DNA of 64,000 nucleotides from Congeria kusceri (lineage: Eukaryota > Mollusca > Bivalvia > Myida > Dreissenidae): positions 12,122,701-12,186,700 of the forward strand of contig CM051028.1 in the NCBI GenBank assembly GCA_027627225.1, written 5' to 3'. Positions 20,605 to 30,584 of the stretch are shown here, in pieces. The notes beneath the pieces are model-generated. The model was not told the DNA's origin, made no database searches, and saw only the letters and a program-made list of their open reading frames with translations. The position numbers and the translations under genes are program-made. Numbering within the stretch: the first letter of the stretch is position 1; each line of letters starts with the position of its first letter.

Positions 20605-21335
20605 CTAATAGTAATTTTCGTTACGTCGCTCTTTGATCACTTTTGTCACAAATGCTACCAAACCTAGTACTATAGCAAAAAATGCGAGTATGCCAAACAC
20701 AGCTTCTATAACAACAACGACCGAGACTTTTTCATCATCCTCAGCATTGACATTTGTGCTATTAGATCCATGTGTCGAGTTAGTTTCGAGAGTAGTGTCA
20801 TTTATTGCATTGTTTGCCAATGTTGTGTTATCAAGGTCATGTGGCGAAACGTTTTCATCGTTTGCTAATGTTGTGCTCTCAGGGTCATTTGGCGAAATGT
20901 GATCGCTGTCATTAGTATGCGTACCATCGGCACTGCGCTTTTTGAGGTGGATCAAAACCTCATCTGGTACTATTAATCGCATATGCTGAGTAGTGTTTAG
21001 CTTCATGCATATGTTTTCAGTAAGATATATGAACAGTTTGCCTTTGGTGCGAAAACAAAAACGATTCCCATAATTTTGAATGGTCAAATAATTGTCACTC
21101 ACGCCCAGTGACTTTGTTGTCACCATTCTAATTGCCTCAAGAAGATCATATTGAGTACGATACGTTTTCTCGGGAATATTTGCAATTTTGTTGATTTTGC
21201 CTAAGGTGTCATCGAAAGATACAATGGTAAATGCGCCATTGGATATACCAAGGTCGCGTTTGGCGACTTGTCAAAGCAGTTATCATTACAGCTACACAGA
21301 GAAACAAACAAAGCTAGTAGTGTGAAACGCAACAT
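20605..21335 (-). pseudogene. Type I membrane glycoprotein (family member 3) with a frameshift
   Basis: The ATG at 21335 opens a signal peptide (MLRFTLLALFVSLCSC). Close to 21270 the similarity to the N-terminal part of the large glycoprotein (SNGAFTIV versus TNGSFYIL) moves to another frame, which stays open to 20605. The second part has Asn-glycosylation motifs, two imperfect DP/DL-S/N-TTLAN repeats and a C-terminal transmembrane helix (VVVVIEAVFGILAFFAIVLG). A single small indel explains the break. TATATACG lies at 21369-21376. It and the neighbouring member 2 together mirror the two halves of the large protein. Confidence 0.65.
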
Positions 21336-21398
21336 TACTGGTTTTTATTCAGCAAAACACATTGTGTACGTATATAACAAATTTCATTGCAAAACTAT

Positions 21399-22700
21399 CT
21401 ACAATGCAAAAGTGTCAGGAATGTACAAAATAAGACCGTTGGTCAACAACTCCTTCTGTACACAAAATGTTCGAAAGTGAGGTGGAACGTAAATGTTGGG
21501 TATGCACGTACGAACCGCTTGAGAGAGTAAGTCTTCTTGTCCATCGTTTGCCGACTCTGTTATAAAGTACACTTTACACGGGTTTTCTGGTAAGACGTCG
21601 CTTGTTTGATCCTCCTGTACTGGTTCTGGGCTGGTCGTTTCAACAATTTCTTCTTTCACGACTCGCAGATCGGGCATGCTGATAATCTCTTTCTGCTCTG
21701 GAAACAAGTCCGAAACTGCCTTCTGAACATGACCAAGTATTTCTGTCCACTGTTTGTCTTCTGTCTGACCAAGCATCTTTTTTGACAGACGAGATTGATC
21801 TTTTGAGTTTTCGGCAAATTTGCGCTTGCGATTAGGAATGGCATTGCTGAGTCTTCCTTTTCCACCGTCGATGAGCTCAGTTTTCACTTCAAGACTGTTA
21901 ATGTGCTGTCTGTACAGAGGATGCATTGTGAACAAAAACTCTAACGCTTGACACAAGTTCGAATTCGGATATCCATATTTTGGTTTCATTGCAGCAAACC
22001 CCAGCTCCTGCTCTGCCAGTTCGATGCTCGGTCTCAACGCTTCATATATTCCACCACAGCTTTTCACAATCTTGAGACCGATGGTGAGCTCTTTCTGAGT
22101 GCTGATCAGCTTAAAATGTGAACTCGGCAGTACTCCTTTTCTCACCAATATTTCTATAAGGTCGCTTTCTGAACAACCTAGCAATGTCATGACTGCTCGA
22201 AAGTAGCTGTTCAGTTTCAATCGTATCTGCGTTCTTTCTAGAGACAGGCTAGTAGACTTCACGGTGTAACATTTGCTGTATTCTTCGATACCGTGCAACT
22301 CAAGCACTGGTATAATGCATATCGGCAGTTTGTAGTTGTCGGTTGGAGACGACTGCATGTATCTGCCCTTCTTAATGCGATCATGTAGAGTTGTTAATTG
22401 TTCAGGTATCAGCGTTTTCAATATTTTGAAGTAGCACATGTCATTCTTGTCGTCTGGTGAAAACATCAGATCGACATATCGTTCAAACGCAGCCAGCGTT
22501 GGTTCATCGAGAAACACATGGTCTAGCGTTGGCTTGTAGTTCAAGTAGTCGAATGGACTGTTCGTTATAGCTATGAAACGCAGTCCCTCTGCATCAGCGA
22601 AAGGACATGTCACGCTAAACATGTACTTCTTCTGGTGACCGCTGGCATTGAAGTTTCTTTTCTCACGAATGAATTCCTCGCATAGTATTCTGAGATACAT
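21399..22700 (-). CDS. Unknown 433-residue, probably nuclear protein
   Basis: The first in-frame ATG at 22736 lies inside a leader shared with another gene, so I choose the next ATG at 22700. The protein is mixed helix and strand, with a basic motif (NRKRKF) about two thirds along that may be a nuclear signal and an acidic, Pro/Glu-rich C-terminal region. No family recognised. It is one of the longest genes of the block, transcribed away from the 22827 gene. AATAAA on the minus strand at 21349-21344 lies ~50 bp past the stop. Confidence 0.6.
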   Translation of the reverse strand: MYLRILCEEFIREKRNFNASGHQKKYMFSVTCPFADAEGLRFIAITNSPFDYLNYKPTLDHVFLDEPTLAAFERYVDLMFSPDDKNDMCYFKILKTLIPEQLTTLHDRIKKGRYMQSSPTDNYKLPICIIPVLELHGIEEYSKCYTVKSTSLSLERTQIRLKLNSYFRAVMTLLGCSESDLIEILVRKGVLPSSHFKLISTQKELTIGLKIVKSCGGIYEALRPSIELAEQELGFAAMKPKYGYPNSNLCQALEFLFTMHPLYRQHINSLEVKTELIDGGKGRLSNAIPNRKRKFAENSKDQSRLSKKMLGQTEDKQWTEILGHVQKAVSDLFPEQKEIISMPDLRVVKEEIVETTSPEPVQEDQTSDVLPENPCKVYFITESANDGQEDLLSQAVRTCIPNIYVPPHFRTFCVQKELLTNGLILYIPDTFAL

Positions 22701-22826
22701 GTTGTCGCTTCGGTTGTCAGATCGCAAATGAGACAAAGTCTGTTGGTCGCACCGCTATTTATACCAGTCGTCGCATTATTAAGATTGCCTTATATGCCAA
22801 CATACTGTTGACTGTCTAGTACAGAG
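22701..22826. promoter_or_regulatory. Divergent promoter with TATA boxes for both neighbours
   Basis: Minus strand: TATAAATAG (22763-22755), CATTTGCG about 33 bp further on (22730-22723), then ~30 nt to the ATG at 22700. Plus strand: TTATATGC near 22789, ~38 bp before the ATG at 22827. The minus-strand leader is nearly identical to that of the spliced gene at 23630. Confidence 0.6.
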
Positions 22827-23384
22827 ATGGCTCGATGCAGAGACAGCAAGAGCAAATGTGAACTGCATGCACTCATTAACAATAAACATTTACCAAACAA
22901 GCCCGAGTTGTTAGCTGCCTATCTGAATAGAAATTATGACTTTAGCGCCTCATGCTATATCGCTATGAAAGACACGACTGTTTTGCCTATAGATTTCACA
23001 CAACATGACATTGAACAGGTTTTCATTCACTGCTCGAGATCTGAGTACATTCAGTATGTCAAACTAAGGTTTACAAACTCAAAAAGCGATGGTGTTGACT
23101 TTCTACTATGCGAGCAAACTAATTACGAAGACATTTTTGGTAACGAGGTACACCAGTGCCATATTTACTTTTCCAATGCATGCACCAAAGATATGGCAGC
23201 TACAAGTTACCACTTGATATACGCTTTTGCGTTAACCGGAGTACTGAAATTCTCAAAGCATACAGTAGAAAAACTAGCATCGTGTTTGGTAAAACGATAT
23301 GGTCAAACGCTAGTACCCAAGTGTGTTACTGAGTTTTGGAACAAAAAACTTGAATACTTTCGACTGAAATGCATTCGCGACTAA
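22827..23384 (+). CDS. Unknown 185-residue protein, possibly truncated by a stop
   Basis: Clean frame from the ATG at 22827 to the TAA at 23382-23384. The same frame stays open for another 66 codons, to a TGA at 23583-23585, and that tail has gene-like composition (LRREIELLEQSKYKF), so the original protein may have been about 252 residues. Cysteines are scattered with no obvious zinc pattern. No family recognised. The open tail runs into the TATA box of the following gene. Confidence 0.5.
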   Translation: MARCRDSKSKCELHALINNKHLPNKPELLAAYLNRNYDFSASCYIAMKDTTVLPIDFTQHDIEQVFIHCSRSEYIQYVKLRFTNSKSDGVDFLLCEQTNYEDIFGNEVHQCHIYFSNACTKDMAATSYHLIYAFALTGVLKFSKHTVEKLASCLVKRYGQTLVPKCVTEFWNKKLEYFRLKCIRD

Positions 23385-23566
23385 ACAGACCTACTCTCAC
23401 AACAAGATGACTCAATCACGCTTCGGAGAGAAATTGAGCTCTTGGAGCAATCAAAGTACAAATTCGTGAGTGTAGAATACCACTCTGTCAGCAAAACTGT
23501 CAAGATTCTGTTTACCTACTCATGTGACAATAGCTTCGGTTTACTGTCTCTCACCCAGCGACTGGG

Positions 23567-23629
23567 TATAAAAAGGGCTGAGTGACTGTCATGTCATGTC
23601 ATTTGCAATCTGACAACCGAAGCAACAAC
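23567..23629 (+). promoter_or_regulatory. TATA box and initiator-type leader of the spliced gene
   Basis: TATAAAAAGG at 23567, CATTTGC at 23600 and the ATG at 23630 follow the block-wide spacing of ~33 and ~30 bp. The 33-nt leader matches the one before the 22700 gene at all but two positions, including ATCTGACAACCGAAGC. Confidence 0.65.
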
Positions 23630-24009
23630 ATGTCTAACTACAGCTCTAGCTCATTCAAAGTGCCAGTTACAGAGGACTGGGACGCTGAAATCGCACCGAC
23701 GCAGACTCAGCAAAGTAAGTGTTATGCATTTAGTGGCGCTTATTTCACAGGTTGTTGTAGCATTTGACTGTTATTTACCATGATATTGATTTGTTGAAAT
23801 AACATTGATTTGCGTTTTGTGTTTCAGAACAAACAAGCATCAAGTCAGTTTCCACACCATCTGAGGACTGGGACGCTGAAATCGCTGTGGCGAAGAGGCC
23901 AGCTTTCAACATCAGACTGCCGAAATGTACACAGAGGCAGCTTAACAGACTGCACAGATGTTGGACGTGTCGATGTGTGCCAGTCAATTGCGCATGTAGA
24001 AAACGCTAA
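23630..24009 (+). CDS. Spliced small Arg/Cys-tailed protein with duplicated EDWDAEIA motif
   Basis: Two exons, 23630-23714 and 23828-24009, flank a 113-nt intron with GTAAGT and TTTCAG ends; joined they give 88 residues. EDWDAEIA occurs once in each exon, so the exons may have arisen by duplication. The C-terminus is rich in Cys and Arg (RCWTCRCVPVNCACRKR), which could bind zinc or nucleic acid. It is the only gene of the block with a clear intron. AATAAA overlaps the stop at about 24009. Family unknown. The splice sites are read from sequence only. Confidence 0.55.
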
Positions 24010-24114
24010 ATAAATCTGTTGAACTGTTAACAGTTGTTTGTTGTGTATGATGGCAAAAAAATGTTATATAGGTTGTAAAATGAAAAATCATTTGGTGCGC
24101 ACCACAAAAACTCA

Positions 24115-24444
24115 ATGCTAGCAGTCGAACTAAAAGATCTGAGCTTTTTTCGCCACATGCTACACTTAAATCTTGAACAGTGGAATAGCGCTGTTGACAT
24201 GTATCTGAAAGACATATACCCCGACATTGAGTTTTCATTTTCGCAAAGAGATCAATGCTGGAAGAAAACAAATTCAGACGTGGTGTACTATGTTGATGTT
24301 GAACTAATTTTGACAAGCCCGAAATATGGTTTCTGCTGGACAGACCAAAATCAGATTAGGCGAATTCATACGGTTAACAGCGTTTTGTTGCAATCGAAAG
24401 CAGAGAGGGCAAAACATGTATCGTTTGGTCAAGAGCATTTTTGA
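24115..24444 (+). CDS. Unknown 109-residue protein
   Basis: Frame from the ATG at 24115 with a TTATATAG-like box ~50 bp upstream. The middle part (IYPDIEFSFSQRDQCW ... VVYYVDVELIL) looks like alternating beta strands. A second short frame starts at 24418 (MYRLVKSIFDRKMYLMAKMI) and overlaps the end; it could be the frameshifted C-terminus of this gene. No family recognised. Confidence 0.4.
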   Translation: MLAVELKDLSFFRHMLHLNLEQWNSAVDMYLKDIYPDIEFSFSQRDQCWKKTNSDVVYYVDVELILTSPKYGFCWTDQNQIRRIHTVNSVLLQSKAERAKHVSFGQEHF

Positions 24445-24551
24445 CAGAAAAATGTATTTGATGGCTAAAATGATAGCTTGTTTGTTAAACAAATATTTCT
24501 CAAAACATGGATGAAACTGACGCTATGTGCACATTTCAGTCACACAGATAC

Positions 24552-24806
24552 ATGGAAACCTATATAGAGAGACTTTAAACATTTGAGTACTGGTCTCCAC
24601 AAATCATTCCGAACAAATATCAACTTGCTTCGTGTGGTCTGTATTACTTGGGTCAACACGATCGCTGCAAATGTTTTCGATGCGGTGTTGAGCTATACAA
24701 CTGGAAATCATCCGACGACCCATGGCTAGAGCACCACAAGCACTCGCCAAACTGCCAGTTTTTGCGTATGGTGGGACCAGGGACAAGATTGTTACTGAAC
24801 AAATGA
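24552..24806 (+). pseudogene. Single-BIR protein interrupted by a TAA
   Basis: From the ATG at 24552 the frame meets a TAA at 24576-24578, exactly inside the conserved opening of a BIR domain, and then stays open to the TGA at 24804-24806. The remainder is a textbook BIR: TFEYW, LASCGLYYLG, then CX2CX16HX6C (CFRC ... H ... C) with the conserved Trp and Glu-His. TATATAGA at 24561 overlaps the start, so an upstream start or splice is not excluded. One base change explains the stop. Would have been the third BIR protein of the block. Confidence 0.65.
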
Positions 24807-25107
24807 GTTGTATAATCTGTACGATTGAACGTGTTTCAATAAAAACGTTTGAAAAGAAATTTTGATTGTGTTCGGTTATTCAGCTATATTTTACTTGGTT
24901 CCCTATTATACGATAAGCAAAACTATGAATGTGTGCACTAACTGTTAGCTAACGAAAATGTTATAGACCGACACTACAATTCTAAATAAATACGAACAAC
25001 ACATAAGTGTAAGGTTTTAAACGGATTTATTTTGATACCAGCATGTTTTCAAAAATCTGGTTATAGCTACAGTTCATTGTCAATCAAATTCATTGTCATT
25101 TCACATG
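24807..25107. other. Non-coding gap between convergent genes
   Basis: Contains AATAAA near 24838 (plus strand), serving the BIR gene. Otherwise no feature is seen. Confidence 0.5.
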
Positions 25108-25458
25108 CTACAACTGCATATGTCTTGCACCACGGTGTAACGTATAGCCTTGAATTTCCCCACACCATCTGCATCGGTCGTCTATCTTCGTACACTTCAC
25201 ACAGAACAGTCCTTCACATTTGCGACAGAAATTCACTGCGCCTGAGATGTCTTGGCATATTTCACACTGCAAAATCAATGTAGTGTCAACTACTGTTGGT
25301 AGAATTGTCCGCATGGTTTCCAACCATCTGTGGCAGGCGACTCTGTCGTTTCCATTTGTATGTTGGTCGGTACTGTTCTGTCTCTCCAACCATGCTCGAA
25401 AACTGCCACTTTCTTCAACCTTTGCCATCCATTGTTTGCATGCGTTTTTGTCAGTCAT
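25108..25458 (-). CDS. All-cysteine RING-type protein
   Basis: 116 residues from the ATG at 25458. The C-terminal half holds C65, C68, C78, C81, C86, C89, C96 and C99, the spacing of a RING finger with cysteines at all eight ligand positions. RING proteins act as E3 ubiquitin ligases. The N-terminal part (WMAKVEESGSFRAWLERQ) recalls the WIER segment of the IAP at 12565, hinting at a BIR-less derivative. TATAAAAG lies at 25519-25512 with the block-wide promoter spacing. The LTR element inserted ~60 bp upstream of this TATA box. Confidence 0.7.
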   Translation of the reverse strand: MTDKNACKQWMAKVEESGSFRAWLERQNSTDQHTNGNDRVACHRWLETMRTILPTVVDTTLILQCEICQDISGAVNFCRKCEGLFCVKCTKIDDRCRWCGEIQGYTLHRGARHMQL

Positions 25459-25519
25459 GTTGATTGTGTTATTTCGAATAGCGAAATGAATCAAGCATAC
25501 ACAAACTTGCCCTTTTATA
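25459..25519 (-). promoter_or_regulatory. Promoter of the RING gene
   Basis: TATAAAAG at 25519-25512, CATTT at 25488-25484 about 30 bp downstream, and ~30 nt more to the ATG at 25458. Same layout as the promoters at 22701-22826, 23567-23629 and 50687-50744. Confidence 0.6.
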
Positions 25520-25584
25520 GGCGAGCTACAGCTAGACTACGTACTCAACTTGTTAGCTCACCACATCTGTATACAGTATACTAT

Positions 25585-25848
25585 TGTTCCATTATTCAGA
25601 TACATAGATACAGACTATAGCTAATTTACATACCCACTGGTTATTCATAAAATAGATGCAGACAGCCCGCACATTTCAGTCTCGTGTATGCATTGCTAAG
25701 AGTAACATCATTGTTAGTAGTTGTAGAGCGTAGCTTTCGTTAGAATGCTATTAAATATATAACCTCACACGTGTGTTGTTCTTAAGTCATTTGACTATAT
25801 ACATTTGTATTACAAACCTCTACACTACGACAATACAACAACAGAACA
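25585..25848 (+). repeat. 5' LTR
   Basis: 264 bp, TG...CA ends, flanked on the left by ACTAT. Contains ATTAAATATATAACC (about 25749-25763) as a likely TATA region. Confidence 0.93.
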
Positions 25849-25865
25849 TGGTGTCAGAATAACAG
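25849..25865 (+). other. Primer-binding site
   Basis: TGGTGTCAG directly after the LTR is complementary to a tRNA ending CTGACACCA, as leucine tRNAs can. Primer identity is inferred. Confidence 0.7.
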
Positions 25866-25930
25866 TGATTTCAACTGGATTTATGGACAATTATTTATCT
25901 TGTGACATTTAATACTGTACATTTATCATC

Positions 25931-28900
25931 ATGGAGCTTGCTGGAATTGCACCACCTGTTATGAACTGGGATGATTCAAATCCATCAGAAGCCTTCAAGA
26001 AATTCCAACGTCATGTCAATTTTGTCTTTTCCGGTCCGTTAAAGAATAAGACGGAAGAAGAGAAGGTCAGCTATTTATTGTTGTGGATTGGTGAGAAAGG
26101 CAGAGACATACATAGCACTTAGCATTTGAGTGAATCAGACAGTAAGAAATTGGACACTTATTTTTCTAAGTTCGCCTCACATCTACAGCCGAAAATCAAT
26201 CCAATATTCAGCCGTTTCAAGTTCTACAGCCATAAACAGGACTCAGACACCATCGATCAGTTCGTCACTAGGCTTCGTCTGATCGCAAAGGAATGTGATT
26301 TTAAAGACACTGACGAGATGATCAGGGATCGTATTGTCTTCGGGACGAACTCTTCGAAAATCAGGGAAAAACTGATAAACGAAGGTGCAAAGCTTACATT
26401 AGATAAAGCGGTGCAAATTGCTCAGTCGTACGAGTACAGTCGGGAGCAATTAAAGTCGATGCAATCTACGGCATCGAATGACGTCGCGTCAGTCGCGAAA
26501 CCAGGGCGGAGGAAGCAGTCCAACAAAGGGGCTACCGCTGGATCGAAGGTCAAGGATACCGGGATGGCCAGACGAGCGTTACCGAAGAGTGACCGTGGCA
26601 TTCCACATCGGAGCACCAAATCGTGCAACAACTGCGGACGTTCACACGCGAAACGAAACTGTCCCGCATATGGGAAAACATGCCATGCGTGTAACAAACT
26701 CAATCACTTTGCATCTCATTGTAGAGCAGTAAACTGTGTTTGTGACAGTGAGTGTACCTCCAAGTGTGAAGAAACAGACTACAATGATGACATTGGTATG
26801 GTGAGTACAAGTTCTCCAGATCGAGCTTTTGTTGAACTTTTGGTGGGTCCTTCTAATACTGCGATAAGTTTCAAAATTGACACAGGATCTGTAGTGAACA
26901 TACTACCAGTTGCACAATATAGAGCCATGAAAATTTCTCATCCATTACAGCCAGCAGTTCACACTCTTACAAGCTACACAGGCAACACTCTTCCAATACT
27001 AGGTCAAATTAATCTCAAATGCAGTTATAAATCAAAGGTGATTCAAACTGATTTCTACATTGTGAATAGCAAATCACGTCCATTATTGGGTATGCAATCT
27101 TGCCTAGATCTTGGACTAGTGCAGTTGACATTCTCAGTTGAGAATAACGGCCTTGACCGTGACGCAGTTTTGACTGAATACGGCGACTTGTTTAAAGGCA
27201 CTGGGGTTATGTCCGGTACATGCAAATTGTACTTGAAACCAGATGCTGTTCCTGTGGTAAATCCGCCTAGGAGAGTCCCCGAGGCACTCAAGATAAGACT
27301 TAAGACAAAACTAGACAGTATGGAAACAGAACAGATTATTACTAAGGTAAATGAACCGACTGACTGGGTTAACTCCTTAGTAGTAGTTGAGAAACCTAAT
27401 ACAGGTCAGTTGAGGGTATGTCTAGACCCGAAGCATCTTAATGAGGCTATCAGACGTCCACATTATCCGATGCGCACAATTGATGACGTCACGAGTAAGC
27501 TAAGTAGCGCAAAGCACTTTAGCGTCTTAGATGTTACACATGCTTATTGGTCAATTAAGTTGGACACGAAGTCCTCTTACCTTACGACGTTCAGTACCCC
27601 GTTTGGACGGTACAGGTACTGACGTATGCCATTTGGTCTGAATTGCAGTCAAGACATTTGGCAAAGGACCATTGACGAAACATTTGAAGGTCTTAAAGGA
27701 GTAGCATGTGTTGTTGACGATATTTTGATTTGGGGAAGTACAAAGTCTGAGCATGACAGTAATCTACTCACTTTGCTGGACAGGGCTCGCGAGAAACGGG
27801 TACGTTTCAATCCTGAGAAAGTCCTGATTGACGTGAAAGAAGTGCCATTCTTTGGTCATGTCATTACAGACAATGGTCTTAAAGTTGACAGTGGAAAGGT
27901 CAAAGCCATTACTTCTTTGCAGTACCCCAAATCAAAGGCAGAACTTGAAACAGTTCTTGGCATGGTGAATTACCTGCAAAAGTTTTCACCACATTTGGCT
28001 GACATTACAAGCAGTTTACGTGCTTTACTAAAGAAAGACGTGGAATTCGTATTCGATCAGCCACAAATTGACGCTTTCGATAAAATGAAGGACGTAGTGA
28101 CGCAAAGCCCAGTACTCGCGTACTTTGACAATAAGAAACAGGTTACGCTTGAATGCGATGCAAGCAAACATGGTGTTGGCGCAACCATTTTGCAAGACGG
28201 CAAACCAATTGCTTTTGCAAGCAAGACATTGACCCCTACACAGAGCTCATATGCAAACATCGAACGTGAGATGTTGGCAATAGTTTTTGGCTGCCAAAGG
28301 TTTCATCAGTATGTGTATGGACGTAAGGTCATAGTTCACTCTGACCACAGGCCAATTGCAGCCATCATGAAAAAACCTCTGTCTGCAGCACCACCTCGTT
28401 TGCAGAGGATGTTACTCATGATTCAGAAATACGACATTGAGGTCAAATATGTGCCTGGGAAACAAGTTCCCATTAGCGACCTACTGTCTAGACAGCCAAT
28501 GAGTCATACGCTTGACGAATATGAGGGGCTTGACTTGCATGTTCACACGGTTCTGAAATGTTTGACATTTAAAGACAGCAGACTGGAACAGTTGAGAGTT
28601 GACACAAGTCGTGACTCACAAATGCAAACACTAAAACAGACTATAGAGACGGGTTGGCCGGAAACAAGGCAGGGCTGCCACAACTCCATAATTGAATTTT
28701 TCAATCACAGAGACGAGCTGTCAACAGGTGATGGTTTGATATTTCGGGGACAAACAATTTTGATTCCCAAACAGTCACGTGCAGAATTGATTGAAAAAGT
28801 CCATGTTGGTCACATGGGTGTGGACAAAACAATCAGCAGGGCAAAAGACGCATTTTTCTGGCCTGGGATGGTAAGGGAAATTACAGACCATGTACTGAAT

Positions 28901-29920
28901 TGTCCCATCTGTTGCAAACACAGAGCATCCAATGTCAAGGAACCCATGGTGTCTCATGAAACACCAACAAGACCTTGGCAATTTGTCCACAGCGATATTT
29001 TTCATTTTTATGGGAAAGATTATCTGTTGATAGTCGACTCCTACAGTAGACATTTTGAGATAGACTGGCTACCGACCGCAAACTCGCAAACTGTCATACT
29101 GAAACTGCGTGCACATTTCAGTAGATTTGGTGTGCCAGATTTATTCTTCAGTGATAACGGAAGTCAATATACATCACAATCATTTCTTGACTTTGCAAAA
29201 AAATGGAATTTCACATGCAAAACTAGTTCTCCCACTAGAGCACAGTCAAATGGTTTGGCTGAGGTCATGGTCAAAACAGCCAAACGCATTTTAATCAAGT
29301 CAAAAGAAGCCAAGTCTGATCCATACATTGCAATTCTGGAGTACAGAAATACTACATTGCAAGATATAGGATTCTCGCCTACACAATTGTTGCAAGGTCG
29401 ACGCACTCAATCTGTCATTCCTGTGAAAAGAGAGAAACTGTTACCAAAGGCAGTAAACACATCAGTTGTAACACACAAAATCAACATGGCGAAATCTAAG
29501 CAGAAACAGTATTATGATAGGTCATCAAAACAGCAGATACCACTGGCATATGATCAGTGTGTTAGGCATCAAGTTGGTAAAACATGGTTACCAGCAAAGG
29601 TTATTTCTAAACACAATGACAGATCATACAACATTCAAACACCTGATGGGGGTATATACCGCAGAAATCGACAATTACTCATGAAAACAAATGAGAAATT
29701 TGACATTGAGGAATTTGCCCCAAATGTCACGTTTAAACAAGTGAACTCACCACAGCCTAGCAAAACACCAGATCAACAGCAATTAAATTCACCAAATACA
29801 AACAGTGCTGCAAATCCTATCCCTGGGAACCAAACTTGCCTAAATTCGGGCATAACAACAAGATCTGGAAGGCTTGTCAAGCCAAACAAATTGTATTCTG
29901 GAGATGAATGGGTAAAATAA
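25931..29920 (+). pseudogene. gag-pol polyprotein with two in-frame stops
   Basis: One frame runs 25931-29920, broken only by TAG at 26120-26122 (in gag) and TGA at 27620-27622 (in reverse transcriptase, just before RMPFGL). Order of domains: gag; two zinc knuckles (CX2CX3HX4C and CX2CX4HX4C, ~26636-26735); protease with DTG (~26880); reverse transcriptase (FSVLDVTHAYWSIKL ... CVVDDILIWG, a VVDD active-site variant at ~27707); RNase H (CDASKHGVGA, SDHRPI); integrase with an HHCC finger (~28800-28920) and D, D, E at HSDIF, FSDNGSQY and NGLAEV. The stops should block full expression. A polymerase copy could have been supplied in trans. Confidence 0.88.
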
Positions 29921-30302
29921 TTGACTGTAAATAACAATGTGTTGTGAGTGTTATCTTGGCATTTATTGGTGTTAAACGATAACAGTCGTGCATTGAATGA
30001 GTTTCACTTGAAACATGATCTACCTGAAGCGTGGCAGTGCTGATAAACTTGATTGTTTTCAGTATGGAATGTTGTTGCTGACATGAATAAATTTACTATG
30101 AGAATGTTTGATTATATTTGTCATGAATGAATGTTCTTGTTTATTAATGATAATACATTATTTTGTTTAGCCTATGTGGACATGTGTTATCATTAATGAA
30201 ATCATTACGTGTATTTGTTTATTACATATATCTTATATTTTAGTGATATATTTGACATAATGTGTTCTAGAGTTGTTTGCATCTTGAAAATGTATTTCTT
30301 AT

Positions 30303-30315
30303 AAAAAGAGGGAGA
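30303..30315 (+). other. Polypurine tract
   Basis: AAAAAGAGGGAGA immediately before the 3' LTR; the usual plus-strand primer site. Confidence 0.75.
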
Positions 30316-30579
30316 TGTTCCATTATTCAGATACATAGATACAGACTATAGCTAATTTACATACCCACTGGTTATTCATAAAATAGATGCAGACAGCCCG
30401 CACATTTCAGTCTCGTGTATGCATTGCTAAGAGTAACATCATTGTTAGTAGTTGTAGAGCGTAGCTTTCGTTAGAATGCTATTAAATATATAACCTCACA
30501 CGTGTGTTGTTCTTAAGTCATTTGACTATATACATTTGTATTACAAACCTCTACACTACGACAATACAACAACAGAACA
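30316..30579 (+). repeat. 3' LTR
   Basis: 264 bp, matching the 5' LTR throughout by eye, followed by ACTAT. Confidence 0.93.
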
Positions 30580-30584
30580 ACTAT

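Larger units (their letters stand above)
25585..30579 (+). mobile_element. Complete Ty3-type LTR retrotransposon, 4995 bp
   Basis: Two 264-bp LTRs (TGTTCC...AGAACA) that look identical by eye enclose a single gag-pol frame. The 5-bp target duplication ACTAT is at 25580-25584 and 30580-30584. A primer-binding site TGGTGTCAG follows the left LTR, complementary to the 3' end expected of a leucine tRNA, and a purine tract (30303-30315) precedes the right LTR. Size, single-frame gag-pol and primer type resemble Mag/Steamer-like elements of bivalves, but family placement needs a tree. Identical LTRs imply a recent insertion. Confidence 0.92.

Noticed and set aside
10816..25494. A Polinton/Maverick or adintovirus origin for the gene block
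   Set aside because: No protein-primed polymerase, integrase, packaging ATPase or capsid gene, and no matching long terminal repeats in the window.
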